Below, piece by piece: positions 1 through 9,800 of a DNA stretch of 64,000 bases. The position numbers and the translations under genes are program-made. The notes under the pieces were generated by a model. It saw nothing but the letters and a program-made list of their open reading frames with translations, was not told the origin of the DNA and searched no databases. The first letter of the stretch is position 1. The number at the start of each line of letters is the position of its first letter. Source of the stretch: Costus lasius (taxonomy: Eukaryota; Streptophyta; Magnoliopsida; Zingiberales; Costaceae); contig CM050449.1 of the NCBI GenBank assembly GCA_027563935.2, positions 61,632,056 to 61,696,055 of the forward strand, read 5' to 3'.

Positions 1-1
1 G

Positions 2-3000
2 GCAGAGCTGCTGAATATGCTCTTGACTACTGAGGAAACTCTGAAGGGTAAGCCTTCAACCTCTGTCTTGATGGTTCCTTCGAGGAACAAGAAGAAGGGG
101 AAGAAGGGCAAGACCCCTGTCAAGAGTTACAGCAAGGCTCTGAAACAGAAGGTTAAGCGGTCTAAGGAATACAGGTGTTTCCACTGTGGCCAGCTGGGTC
201 ACTGGAAAAAGGACTGTAAAGCGCTCCAAGGAGACAAGAGGGGAAGCCTTGCTTCTGGCTCAGGTATATACGTGACGGAAGTCATGGTTTCATCTTCTTC
301 TATATCATGGGTGTTGGACACTGCATGTGGAGTTCACATTTGTACAAATGTGCAGGAACTCAAGAGAAGAAGGCAGGTGGGACAGCATGAGGTGGACCTA
401 CGAGTTGGAAACGGGGCACGGGTTGCTGCTGTTGCTGTAGGAGACTATTTCATCTCTTTGCCATCTGGAATTGTATTAGAATTAAACAGTTGTTACTTTG
501 TTCCCAGTATTACTAAGAATATTATCTCCATTCCTGCTCTTGTCAGGAAGGGATTTTCCTTTGAATGCAATATTTCAAAGTGTGTTTTATCTTTAGATAA
601 TATTGTTTATGCAACTGGTTCAATTAACAATGGATTATACATGTTGGACATGGAAAATTCTATACAAAATGTTGATATTAAGAAAGCCAAGAATGCTGAT
701 GACAGCACCTTGCTATGGCATAGTCGTTTAGGCCATATTAACAAGAAGCGCATTAAGCGGTTGCATCATCATGGACTGCTGGGATCATTCTCCTATGAGG
801 AGATTGATACATGCAAGGCTTGTTTAATGGGTAAAATGACGAAGTCACCTTTTTCTAACAAAGGTCAAAGGGCTTCAGGTTTACTTGACCTTATACACAG
901 TGATGTGTGTGGGCCATTTAGTAAACATGCCAGAGGTGGCTATCAGTACTTCATTACCTTTACTGATGATTTCAGTAGGTATGGGTATGTCTATCTAATG
1001 AGACATAAAAGTGAATCTTTTGACAAGTTCAAAGAGTTCAAGAATGAAGTACAAAATCAGCTAGGCCGAAATATCAAGGCACTTCGTTCTGATCGAGGTG
1101 GAGAATACCTAAGTCGAGAATTTACTGACTATCTGAAGGAGTGTGGGATTATCTCACAGCTCACTCCGCCAGGAACACCGCAGTGGAATGGTGTGTCCGA
1201 GAGGAGAAATAGAACGTTACTTGATATGGTTCGTTCTATGATGAGTCAGGCTACTCTTCCATATTCCTTTTGGGGTTTTGCACTGGAAACAGCTGCAAAG
1301 GTACTAAACCGAGTGCCATCCAAGGCAGTTTCAAAGACGCCATATGAGTTATGGTATGGGAAACAGCCTAGCTTGACATTTATCAGGATCTGGGGTTGCG
1401 AGGCTTATGTCAAAAAGCTCGCCTCTGGGAAACTGGAAAGCAGATCTGAGAAATGTATCTTTGTCGGTTACCCTAAGGAAACTAAGGGTTATTATTTCTA
1501 CGATCCCAAAGAGAACAAGGTTTTTGTTGCTCGGACGGCCATATTTCTTGAGAAGGAGTTTCTTCTGCAAGAGGCCAGTGGGAGAGAAATAAAGCTGGAT
1601 GAGATTCCAGAGGAAGGACAAAGTAGTCAAGCAGAGTTGGATGAGCCTGAGCCGGTAGATCAGGTTATTGAACAACCTGAGGCTCAGATATCACGGGAAC
1701 CGCGAAGATCGGGTAGGATCCGTCGACAGCCTGAGCGCTATGACGGAGTCTACATCATTGATAATGATGAACCCCTAACTTATGCGGATGCGGTCAGTGG
1801 ACCGGAGTCAGCTAGATGGCTTGATGCTATGCGAGCCGAGATGGACTCCATGTCAGATAACCAAGTCTGGGATTTGGTTGATCCGCCTCCGGGAGTAATC
1901 CCTATAGGTTGTAAATGGATCTTCAAGAAGAAGATTGACATGGATGGTAACGTGGTTACCTATAAAGGCAGACTAGTTGCGAAAGGTTTCAAACAAATCT
2001 ACGGGATAGATTATGATGAAACTTTCTCTCCTGTAGCCATGTTTAAGTCTATTCGGATTCTTTTCGCGATAGCAGCATATTACGACTATGAGATCTGGCA
2101 GATGGATGTGAAAACAGCTTTCCTTAATGGAAATCTGGATGAGGATGTGTATATGACACAACCTGAGGGTTTCACTAATCCAGCAGATCGTCATAAAATA
2201 TGCAAGTTAAAGAAGTCCATTTATGGACTTAAACAAGCATCAAGAAGCTGGAACATTCGTTTTGATGAATCAATCTCTGAGTTTGGTTTCATCAAGAACG
2301 AGGATGACCCGTGTGTATATAAGAGGTTTAGTGGGAGCGTGATTACATTCCTAATCCTCTACGTCGATGATATCTTGATCATTGGAAATGATATTCCTGA
2401 ACTGCATGCTGTTAAAGCATGGTTAGGAAAATGTTTCCAGATGAAAGATTTAGGAGAAGCAGCCTATGTACTAGGTGTGAAGATCTACAGGGATAGATCT
2501 AAGAGGCTTCTCGGGCTGTGCCAGAGTACTTACATCGATAAGGTCCTGGAGAGATTCCATTTAGAGAATTCTAAACGTGGATATCTTCCAGTCAGACATG
2601 GTCTGAATCTTTCAAAGAGTCAGTGTCCACAAACACAGACTGAGAAAGATGAAATGGACAATACGCCTTATGCTTCGGTTATTGGGTCCATTATGTATGC
2701 GATGTTGTGTACTCGCCCAGACGTCGCTTACGGGTTAAGCGTGACCAGTCGATTCCAAAGTAATCTAGGTTTGGCGCACTGGATTGCGGTCAAGAACATC
2801 TTAAAATATCTGCGGAGGACCAAAGATATGTTCTTGATATATGGTGGTCAGGAAGAACTCAGTATAGAGGGATATACTGACGCTTCGTTCCAGTCGGACC
2901 AGGATGATTTCCGATCGCAATCAGGCTATGTTTTTAGCTTGAATGGTGGAGCAGTGGTGTGGAAGAGTTTCAAACAGTCTACTGTTGCTGATTCCACAAC

Positions 3001-3343
3001 TGAAGCCGAGTATGTTGCAGCCTCGGAAGCATCCAAGGAGGCAGTGTGGATTCGTAAGTTCGTGAGAGAACTTGGTGTCGTTCCTTCGAGTGCTGATCCT
3101 TTGGTTATCTTCTGTGATAACACTGGAGCAATCGCACAAGCAAAGGAACCACGGTCGCACCAGAAGTCCAAGCACATACAGAGACGGTTTCACTTGATCC
3201 GGGAGATCATTGATCGAGGCGAGATCAAGATTTGCAAGGTTCATACAGATGACAATCTTGCAGACCCGCTTACCAAGCCTCTGGCGCAGCAGAAGCATGA
3301 GAAGCACTGTAATAATATGGGTTTGAGATTTCTCAACCATTAG
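2..3343 (+). CDS. E1: Ty1/copia gag-pol polyprotein, 5' end outside window
   Basis: The frame is open from the window edge; the first ATG at 17 matches residue 187 of the intact copy at 6875, so about 185 N-terminal gag residues lie outside. What remains is the CCHC knuckle (CFHCGQLGHWKKDC), protease motif LDTACG, the HHCC zinc-binding region (LLWHSRLGHI ... CKACLMGK), the integrase core (HSDVCGPF, LRSDRGGEYL, GVSERRNRT), copia RT with YVDD, and RNase H (GYTDASF, FCDNTGA). The end LTKPLAQQKHEK...LRFLNH is followed by TAG. There is no internal stop, so apart from the window cut it looks intact. The first ~1.1 kb differs at scattered sites from E2, whereas everything after about 1120 looks identical to it. 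Copia assignment is secure from the domain order PR-IN-RT-RH. Confidence 0.95.
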   Translation, partial: AELLNMLLTTEETLKGKPSTSVLMVPSRNKKKGKKGKTPVKSYSKALKQKVKRSKEYRCFHCGQLGHWKKDCKALQGDKRGSLASGSGIYVTEVMVSSSSISWVLDTACGVHICTNVQELKRRRQVGQHEVDLRVGNGARVAAVAVGDYFISLPSGIVLELNSCYFVPSITKNIISIPALVRKGFSFECNISKCVLSLDNIVYATGSINNGLYMLDMENSIQNVDIKKAKNADDSTLLWHSRLGHINKKRIKRLHHHGLLGSFSYEEIDTCKACLMGKMTKSPFSNKGQRASGLLDLIHSDVCGPFSKHARGGYQYFITFTDDFSRYGYVYLMRHKSESFDKFKEFKNEVQNQLGRNIKALRSDRGGEYLSREFTDYLKECGIISQLTPPGTPQWNGVSERRNRTLLDMVRSMMSQATLPYSFWGFALETAAKVLNRVPSKAVSKTPYELWYGKQPSLTFIRIWGCEAYVKKLASGKLESRSEKCIFVGYPKETKGYYFYDPKENKVFVARTAIFLEKEFLLQEASGREIKLDEIPEEGQSSQAELDEPEPVDQVIEQPEAQISREPRRSGRIRRQPERYDGVYIIDNDEPLTYADAVSGPESARWLDAMRAEMDSMSDNQVWDLVDPPPGVIPIGCKWIFKKKIDMDGNVVTYKGRLVAKGFKQIYGIDYDETFSPVAMFKSIRILFAIAAYYDYEIWQMDVKTAFLNGNLDEDVYMTQPEGFTNPADRHKICKLKKSIYGLKQASRSWNIRFDESISEFGFIKNEDDPCVYKRFSGSVITFLILYVDDILIIGNDIPELHAVKAWLGKCFQMKDLGEAAYVLGVKIYRDRSKRLLGLCQSTYIDKVLERFHLENSKRGYLPVRHGLNLSKSQCPQTQTEKDEMDNTPYASVIGSIMYAMLCTRPDVAYGLSVTSRFQSNLGLAHWIAVKNILKYLRRTKDMFLIYGGQEELSIEGYTDASFQSDQDDFRSQSGYVFSLNGGAVVWKSFKQSTVADSTTEAEYVAASEASKEAVWIRKFVRELGVVPSSADPLVIFCDNTGAIAQAKEPRSHQKSKHIQRRFHLIREIIDRGEIKICKVHTDDNLADPLTKPLAQQKHEKHCNNMGLRFLNH

Positions 3344-3363
3344 ATTAAGTGCAAGTGGGAGAT
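3344..3363 (+). other. Polypurine tract of E1
   Basis: AAGTGGGAGAT lies directly before the TGTTGGGG start of the LTR. The same tract precedes the LTRs at 10780 and 13825, and its reverse complement (ATCTCCCACTT) follows the minus-strand 3' LTRs at 27999 and 30716. In LTR retrotransposons this tract primes plus-strand DNA synthesis. Confidence 0.8.
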
Positions 3364-5084
3364 TGTTGGGGTATGCCCTTAAGGCTAATGTTTGAGGCCT
3401 TGGGATTGTATAAGTATCATGTAATAAACTCTTAAGTTTATAATAAGGCATGGTTGTTATTCAGGTTGTTACCTTGTCTGCTGTAATAAGTGTACTTCTG
3501 AATAATGTCTCAAAGCTGTTCAGCTAGGCTGACAGGCTATAAGTCCTTAGTCGAGATATCTTGGTGAACATGAGACAGCCTTGATATGATGGAGACTAAT
3601 ATGAGTGCTAATCTTATAGGATGCTTCGAGCATGGAATAAGATGTAGACTCATGGGTACATTGGATGTACTGGACAGACCCTACTGGGATATTGCATTGC
3701 TTGTCACAATGTGAATGATCCCTGTAAGCAGCAAGTGGCACATGTCCTTTGACTTGAGATCACTTGTGTTTCTAAATGATGATTGTCATTGTTTTGAGGT
3801 AGTTCAATATCATTTGAAATATAATGATTATAGACTATCTTGGATGGTGAGCTTGAATCAGGTTAGGGCACTAGTGATAGATAAAGGATTGCCGTCTCCT
3901 TGTTTAAGGAGTGTGATGTTCTAAAGGCCCCCCTATATGAGATGATTGAGGTAGTGTATGGCCATACCCAGATGACTATGTGCATCTGATCTAATCATGC
4001 TCATCGTATTGGAGTTACAAGCTTGACATGCTTGTCCAATAAGAACATCCAGTGGCAAAGGACATATGTGTGCCTTGTGAGTTTTGATTCACACTTGTGT
4101 CATGGTTTGGGTGTAGTCTTGGAAGACTATTTCCTTTATATCGGGAGACAGTGATGTGTTGCTAGATACCCCTCACTGATCGTGATAACGTAAGTTGTCG
4201 TTACCGACATTTAAAGGAAACCCTTAGGGTCGCACAATTTGATGATATGGCTTTCTTGAGTCAGATCGTGTGGACTGAATTGTATGGGTTCAGTTTAAAG
4301 GGGTTTAATCTCTGATTGCAAGTGAGATCTAGCCTGATCATGTTTGATTGATTAGGGCTTTAGATCGGTAAGCTTCGATCGAGAGAGATGATGCTAGATC
4401 GGTGAGATCAGGAGCATCAGGAGATGAACGGCTAGATCATGAGCCATTTGGTTCATAGAGGGTCTAGACCATGCCTTGGCTTGGCTTGGTTTGAGTTTGG
4501 TCTTTGGGCCAAATCGAATTGAACCAAAGCATGAACCGGTTCACTAGGTGAACGCATGGTTCATCAAGAGGGGCGTTTTGGCGTTGGAGAGTGGCTTCAT
4601 GACTTTCCATTTTGGGAAGTCATGTAACGTCATTTGTCTTGATGTCGCCGAAGTGCATTTGCTCTCTTGTCTTTGCGTTTTGTTTTTGGGAAAAAGAGAG
4701 CTTGCTTGCCATCTCGTGTGGAAGGAAGTGGACGACAAGAACAAGCGCTCGGCCAAGGAAACTTCTCCATCATCCTAACATTCGATCAAGGACACCTTGC
4801 GCATCCTTGCTAGCACAAGGAGATCCAAGGAGAAGCCATCTTCTCTTGTGTGTGATTATCTTCGGAGAAGGGGCACTTGCGCCTTTGCTTCCAAAGCTCC
4901 ATCTAAACCGAGATGGCTATGGTATGAGTCTCAACTTCACCAAGTTGAACATATGTTTATGCTAAGATTCTTGAAAACCTTTTGCTTCCGCTTGCAATGG
5001 TGATGCGCCACCCCTTTAAGGTTTTCGCCCCCCTCTTGAAAGGGATTTTGTTTACTTGCGCTCCCCCATGAAGGGGACACTTCA
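3364..5084 (+). repeat. Family A LTR (3' LTR of E1 = 5' LTR of E2), 1721 bp
   Basis: It starts TGTTGGGGTATGCCC after a polypurine tract and ends CACTTCA, two bases before the primer-binding site. The copy at 10780-12500 has the same length and differs by one base that I can see (C4800 versus T12216). The upstream half carries the palindrome GTATGGCCATAC (3956-3967) and TTTATATC (4135-4142), a possible TATA box. The last ~60 bp carry a C-run/G-run hairpin (CCCCCATGAAGGGG). It has polypurine tract on its left and primer site on its right, so it is shared by two internal regions. Small open frames inside it recur in all family copies and are not genes. Confidence 0.93.
3956..3967. promoter_or_regulatory. 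Conserved 12-bp palindrome GTATGGCCATAC in LTR U3
   Basis: This perfect dyad occurs once in every sufficiently complete copia LTR of the window: 3956, 11372, 14422, 27394, 30112, 37533, 40874, 45571, 49355 and 55738. The set spans three LTR families (A, B, C) whose other sequence has diverged considerably. It sits some 170 bp upstream of the conserved TTTATATC. Seen: the palindrome and its conservation. Inferred: a binding site for a dimeric transcription factor or another cis element. No function is known to me. Confidence 0.5.
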
Positions 5085-5086
5085 AT

Positions 5087-5098
5087 TGGTATCAGAGC
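5087..5098 (+). other. Primer-binding site, initiator tRNA-Met type
   Basis: TGGTATCAGAGC, two bases after the LTR end, is the classic plant copia primer site complementary to the 3' end of initiator tRNA-Met. It fixes the LTR/internal border and the + orientation. Confidence 0.93.
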
Positions 5099-6343
5099 GC
5101 CGGTTGAAGCATAATCATATGATTGCTTGATATACTATGTGATCCATGTTTGCGCATCTACATGTATGTTGATCTTGTTTGACATATGTTATCTCTTCAT
5201 GCGAGTATGCTAGATAATAGTATGTTTATATTTGCGCATGTATGAGAGTTATGTTGATTGGCGCATATATGTTGGTTGCGGTTATACCATGTTGTTGTTG
5301 TTTTTCTAAAACCTAAATGACATGCGCGCCCAACTAGATCTAAGAAGTACCTATTGTAAACCCTTAGATGGGTTGATGGGGTTGAAAGCTTCATCTAGAA
5401 TGGATCAAACTAGTCTGATCAGACCATCTGACAGCCTAGATGGGTTGACCAGATAGCACCTGTGCGCAAGCACGAGGTGGCTATAGGTCGACTGCATCCA
5501 AGGCGTGTAGCGAGGTCTGATTGAGACAACTTCTGAACACACTTGAGTTAGGCCCGGGGTCACACCCGCTTGCCAAAACTCATGAGGGTGGTTCAGCCCT
5601 TGGCGCATGCATGGTTGACCATCAGGTCAACTCGGGTCAGTTAGGACTCGGTGCATGCAAGGGAAAAGGATCTATCTAGATGGATGAGTGGATCCCTATC
5701 AATGGACCATTGTAAGGTTGTAGGGCACATAAGGAAATTAAAAGTGATGCCTATGGGGTTTTCAAAATTTTAATTTCTTGATTGGATCACATGATGATTG
5801 AAACCATATGCTTGTTTATTTACTCTTATGTGGGTTGCCCTATTGTGTGCTGTGCTGGGGCCTGTGAGCCTGGATTTAAAATTGTAAATTAATTTGTGAT
5901 CTGCGAATCACATTGTACTTAATTTATAATGTATTGTTGACCTGCGAGTCAACCTTGTCTAGATAGATCAAAAATGTATTTTGATTAGACAAGAGCACAA
6001 AGGCACACATCCAAGAGGAGCATTCACCTGGTGGCGCACCTGAGGTGCTCTTGGCGCTAGAGCCCTAGGTTGGACCAGATGTGAGGCCAAGGAGCTCAAG
6101 TGAAGACTTAAGTAAAATTAAGGTCTTACTAGGGTTCATGGGCTTTTACCACATAAGATCATGCTTTCTACTTATTGCTAATAATTAGAATTGCATGTTT
6201 AAGTTTATCTTCTGCTATAGCCATAGGACATGCCTGATAGTAAGAAGATAAAAGACCGTTAAAATCCAACGCTAATATATCAAGCTCGTAAGCCTTCTGA
6301 CGCGAAACCTCACCGTTCTGACTATCGTTGGAGCCGTGTTGAA

Positions 6344-6356
6344 CCCACTCAGTGGG
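6344..6356 (+). other. Leader hairpin 1 (CCCACTCAGTGGG)
   Basis: Perfect odd palindrome in the E2 leader. The equivalents in minus-strand copies are at 35139-35151 (A5) and 43190-43202 (A4). In the family B and C leaders the matching position is occupied by TCCCAC-GAGG-GTGGGA (25274-25289) and TCTCAC-GAGG-GTGAGA (60028-60043), where one stem pair changes on both sides. This suggests an RNA hairpin. Confidence 0.5.
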
Positions 6357-6552
6357 CACGTCCATCTATCTTCAGACGGTGCTGGATTACACCTGCGTGT
6401 TACAGAGTAGGGATTTATCCCTTCTCGTTGCTCAGCATAGCACGTGGTGGTCCAGGGAGTAGGTCAGGTCAGCTTGACCATGTAGACTACATATGTGGCG
6501 CATATGGTAGCACATGGAGGCAGCCATCTCTGGGATCAGAGACTGTGTTGTA

Positions 6553-6565
6553 CCAACTCAGTTGG
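6553..6565 (+). other. Leader hairpin 2 (CCAACTCAGTTGG)
   Basis: Second odd palindrome, about 210 nt after the first, with the same CTCAG core. Equivalents are at 34930-34942 (A5) and 42982-42994 (A4). It could form a small RNA stem; its function is unknown. Confidence 0.45.
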
Positions 6566-6874
6566 CACAGTCTGCTGGATTGCCAAGATGAAGGGGAATC
6601 GCACGGGTTGGGCGATTGGCTGGGACAGCCTACCAGAAATTAGTGCTTGTCATCTCTGTGCATCTTATCTCGCTTGAGCGGGACGCGGAGACCAAGTATG
6701 AAATCTGGATCCCATCTCACTAAAAGAGTGTTACTCTTTCGGACTGTTTACTGGATTTTTCAGTCAGACAAAATAGTGAGAAAAGAATCTTTCTTAAGTC
6801 CTGGATTGATTCTGAAACATTGATACTGACCTTGCTGTTCTTGCCTGTTGTAGATTCCTGCAGCAACGAACACC

Positions 6875-9800
6875 ATGAGCTTCAATGTGCGATCCCTACT
6901 GGAAAGGGAGAAGTTTGCTGGGCCGAACTTCTCTGACTGGTTCGGACACCTTAAGATTGTTCTTAAGGCAGAGAGGAAACTGTATGTCCTCGAGACGGCG
7001 ATACCGCCGCAGCCCGCTCCGAACGCCGCAAGGGCGGTTCGGGATGCCTACGAAAAGCACGTCAATGATAGCATTGATGTCGCTTGCCTGATGCTAGCGT
7101 CTATGACGCCACCGCTGCAGCGTCAGCATGAGGATATGTCGGCTATAGAAATTATAGCGAACCTCAAGATGCTGTATGCTGCACAGGCGAGGACTGAGCG
7201 CTATAATCTGACGAAGCTCTTCTTTCAGAGCAAACTGGCTGAGGGGAGCCCAGTGGGAGCTCATGTGCTCAAGATGATTGGGCACAAGGAGGCTCTAGAG
7301 AAACTGGGGCATACCGTCAACCAGGAGCTTGCTGTGGACATTATTCTACAGTCTCTTCCGCCTTCTTTCGATGCGTTCATCATTAATTTTAATATGAACA
7401 AAATCGATTGTACGCCGGCAGAGCTGCTGAATATGCTCTTGACAACTGAGGAAACTCTGAAGGGTAAGCCTTCAACCTCTGTCTTAATGATTCCTTCAAG
7501 GAACAAGAAGAAGGGGAAGAAGGGCAAGACCCCTGTCAAGAATTACAGCAAGGCCCTGAAACAGAAGGTGAAGCGGTCGAAGGACAACAGGTGTTTCCAC
7601 TGTGGCCAGCTGGGTCACTGGAAAAAGGACTGTAAAGCGCTCCAAGGAGATAAGAGGGGAAGCATCGCTTCTGGCTCAGGTATATATGTGACTGAGGTCA
7701 TGTTATCTTCTTCTACCATTTCATGGGTGTTGGACACGGCATGTGGAGTTCACATTTGTTCAAATGTGCAGGAACTCAAGAGAAGAAGGCAGGTGGGACA
7801 GCATGAGGTAGACCTACGAGTTGGAAACGGGGCACGGGTTGCTGCTGTTGCTGTAGGAGACTATTTCATTACTTTACCATCTGGCATTGTATTAGAATTG
7901 AACAATTGTTATTTTGTACCAAGTATCACCAAGAATATTATCTCCATTCCTGCTCTAGTCAGGAAAGGATTTGCCTTTGAATGCAAGATTTCAAAGTGTG
8001 TTTTAACTTTTGATAATATTGTGTATGCGACTGGTTCAATTAACAATGGGTTATACATGTTGGACATGGAAAATTCTATACAAAACATTGATAATAAGAA
8101 AGCCAAGTATGCTGATGACAGCACCTTGCTATGGCATAGTCGTTTAGGCCATATAAACGAGAAGCGCATTAAGCGGTTGCATGATCATGGACTGCTGGGA
8201 TCATTCTCCTATGAGGAGATTGATACATGCAAAGCTTGTTTGATGGGTAAAATGATGAAGTCTCCTTTTCTTCACAAAGGGCAAAGGACTTCAGGTTTAC
8301 TGGACCTTATACACAGTGATGTGTGTGGGCCATTTAGTAAACATGCTAGAGGTGGCTATCAGTACTTCATTACCTTTACTGATGATTTCAGTAGGTATGG
8401 GTATGTCTATTTAATGAGACATAAAAGTGAATCTTTTGACAAGTTCAAAGAGTTCAAAAATGAAGTACAAAATCAGCTAGGCCGAAATATCAAGGCACTT
8501 CGTTCTGATCGAGGTGGTGAATACCTGAGTCATGCGTTTACTGACTATCTGAAGGAGTGTGGGATTATCTCACAGCTCACTCCGCCAGGAACACCGCAGT
8601 GGAATGGTGTGTCCGAGAGGAGAAATAGAACGTTACTTGATATGGTTCGTTCTATGATGAGTCAGGCTACTCTTCCATATTCCTTTTGGGGTTTTGCACT
8701 GGAAACAGCTGCAAAGGTACTAAACCGAGTGCCATCCAAGGCAGTTTCAAAGACGCCATATGAGTTATGGTATGGGAAACAGCCTAGCTTGACATTTATC
8801 AGGATCTGGGGTTGCGAGGCTTATGTCAAAAAGCTCGCCTCTGGGAAACTGGAAAGCAGATCTGAGAAATGTATCTTTGTCGGTTACCCTAAGGAAACTA
8901 AGGGTTATTATTTCTACGATCCCAAAGAGAACAAGGTTTTTGTTGCTCGGACGGCCATATTTCTTGAGAAGGAGTTTCTTCTGCAAGAGGCCAGTGGGAG
9001 AGAAATAAAGCTGGATGAGATTCCAGAGGAAGGACAAAGTAGTCAAGCAGAGTTGGATGAGCCTGAGCCGGTAGATCAGGTTATTGAACAACCTGAGGCT
9101 CAGATATCACGGGAACCGCGAAGATCGGGTAGGATCCGTCGACAGCCTGAGCGCTATGACGGAGTCTACATCATTGATAATGATGAACCCCTAACTTATG
9201 CGGATGCGGTCAGTGGACCGGAGTCAGCTAGATGGCTTGATGCTATGCGAGCCGAGATGGACTCCATGTCAGATAACCAAGTCTGGGATTTGGTTGATCC
9301 GCCTCCGGGAGTAATCCCTATAGGTTGTAAATGGATCTTCAAGAAGAAGATTGACATGGATGGTAACGTGGTTACCTATAAAGGCAGACTAGTTGCGAAA
9401 GGTTTCAAACAAATCTACGGGATAGATTATGATGAAACTTTCTCTCCTGTAGCCATGTTTAAGTCTATTCGGATTCTTTTCGCGATAGCAGCATATTACG
9501 ACTATGAGATCTGGCAGATGGATGTGAAAACAGCTTTCCTTAATGGAAATCTGGATGAGGATGTGTATATGACACAACCTGAGGGTTTCACTAATCCAGC
9601 AGATCGTCATAAAATATGCAAGTTAAAGAAGTCCATTTATGGACTTAAACAAGCATCAAGAAGCTGGAACATTCGTTTTGATGAATCAATCTCTGAGTTT
9701 GGTTTCATCAAGAACGAGGATGACCCGTGTGTATATAAGAGGTTTAGTGGGAGCGTGATTACATTCCTAATCCTCTACGTCGATGATATCTTGATCATTG

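Larger units (their letters stand above)
5099..6874 (+). other. E2 untranslated leader (~1.8 kb)
   Basis: There is no coding frame between the PBS and the gag start. Related leaders occur on the minus strand at 34621-36452 (A5) and 42666-44498 (A4). Two short odd palindromes stand out: CCCACTCAGTGGG at 6344-6356 and CCAACTCAGTTGG at 6553-6565, both kept in A5 and A4. AAAGAGTGTTACTCTTT near 6723 can also fold. Just before the gene the pyrimidine-rich stretch ending TGTTGTAG (about 6853) resembles a 3' splice site, so a leader intron is possible but unproven. Packaging or dimerisation signals would be expected in this region. Confidence 0.7.

Noticed and set aside
2921..3451. 176-residue minus-strand frame opposite RNase H (repeated at 10337-10867)
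   Set aside because: It is antisense to a real RNase H domain, has no recognisable motif, and follows the gene wherever the gene is copied.
3547..3741. 64-residue frames with MPLAAYRDHSHCDK-like start in most family A LTRs
   Set aside because: They lie in noncoding U3, have no domain, and recur only because the LTR is repeated.
4612..4965. 117-residue frame in the LTR 3' half (also at 12028)
   Set aside because: Chance frame in a GC-richer LTR part, absent from LTRs with other 3' halves.
5087..5098. Primer sites read as tRNA fragments
   Set aside because: Only 12-18 bases complementary to tRNA 3' ends at LTR borders; they are primer-binding sites.
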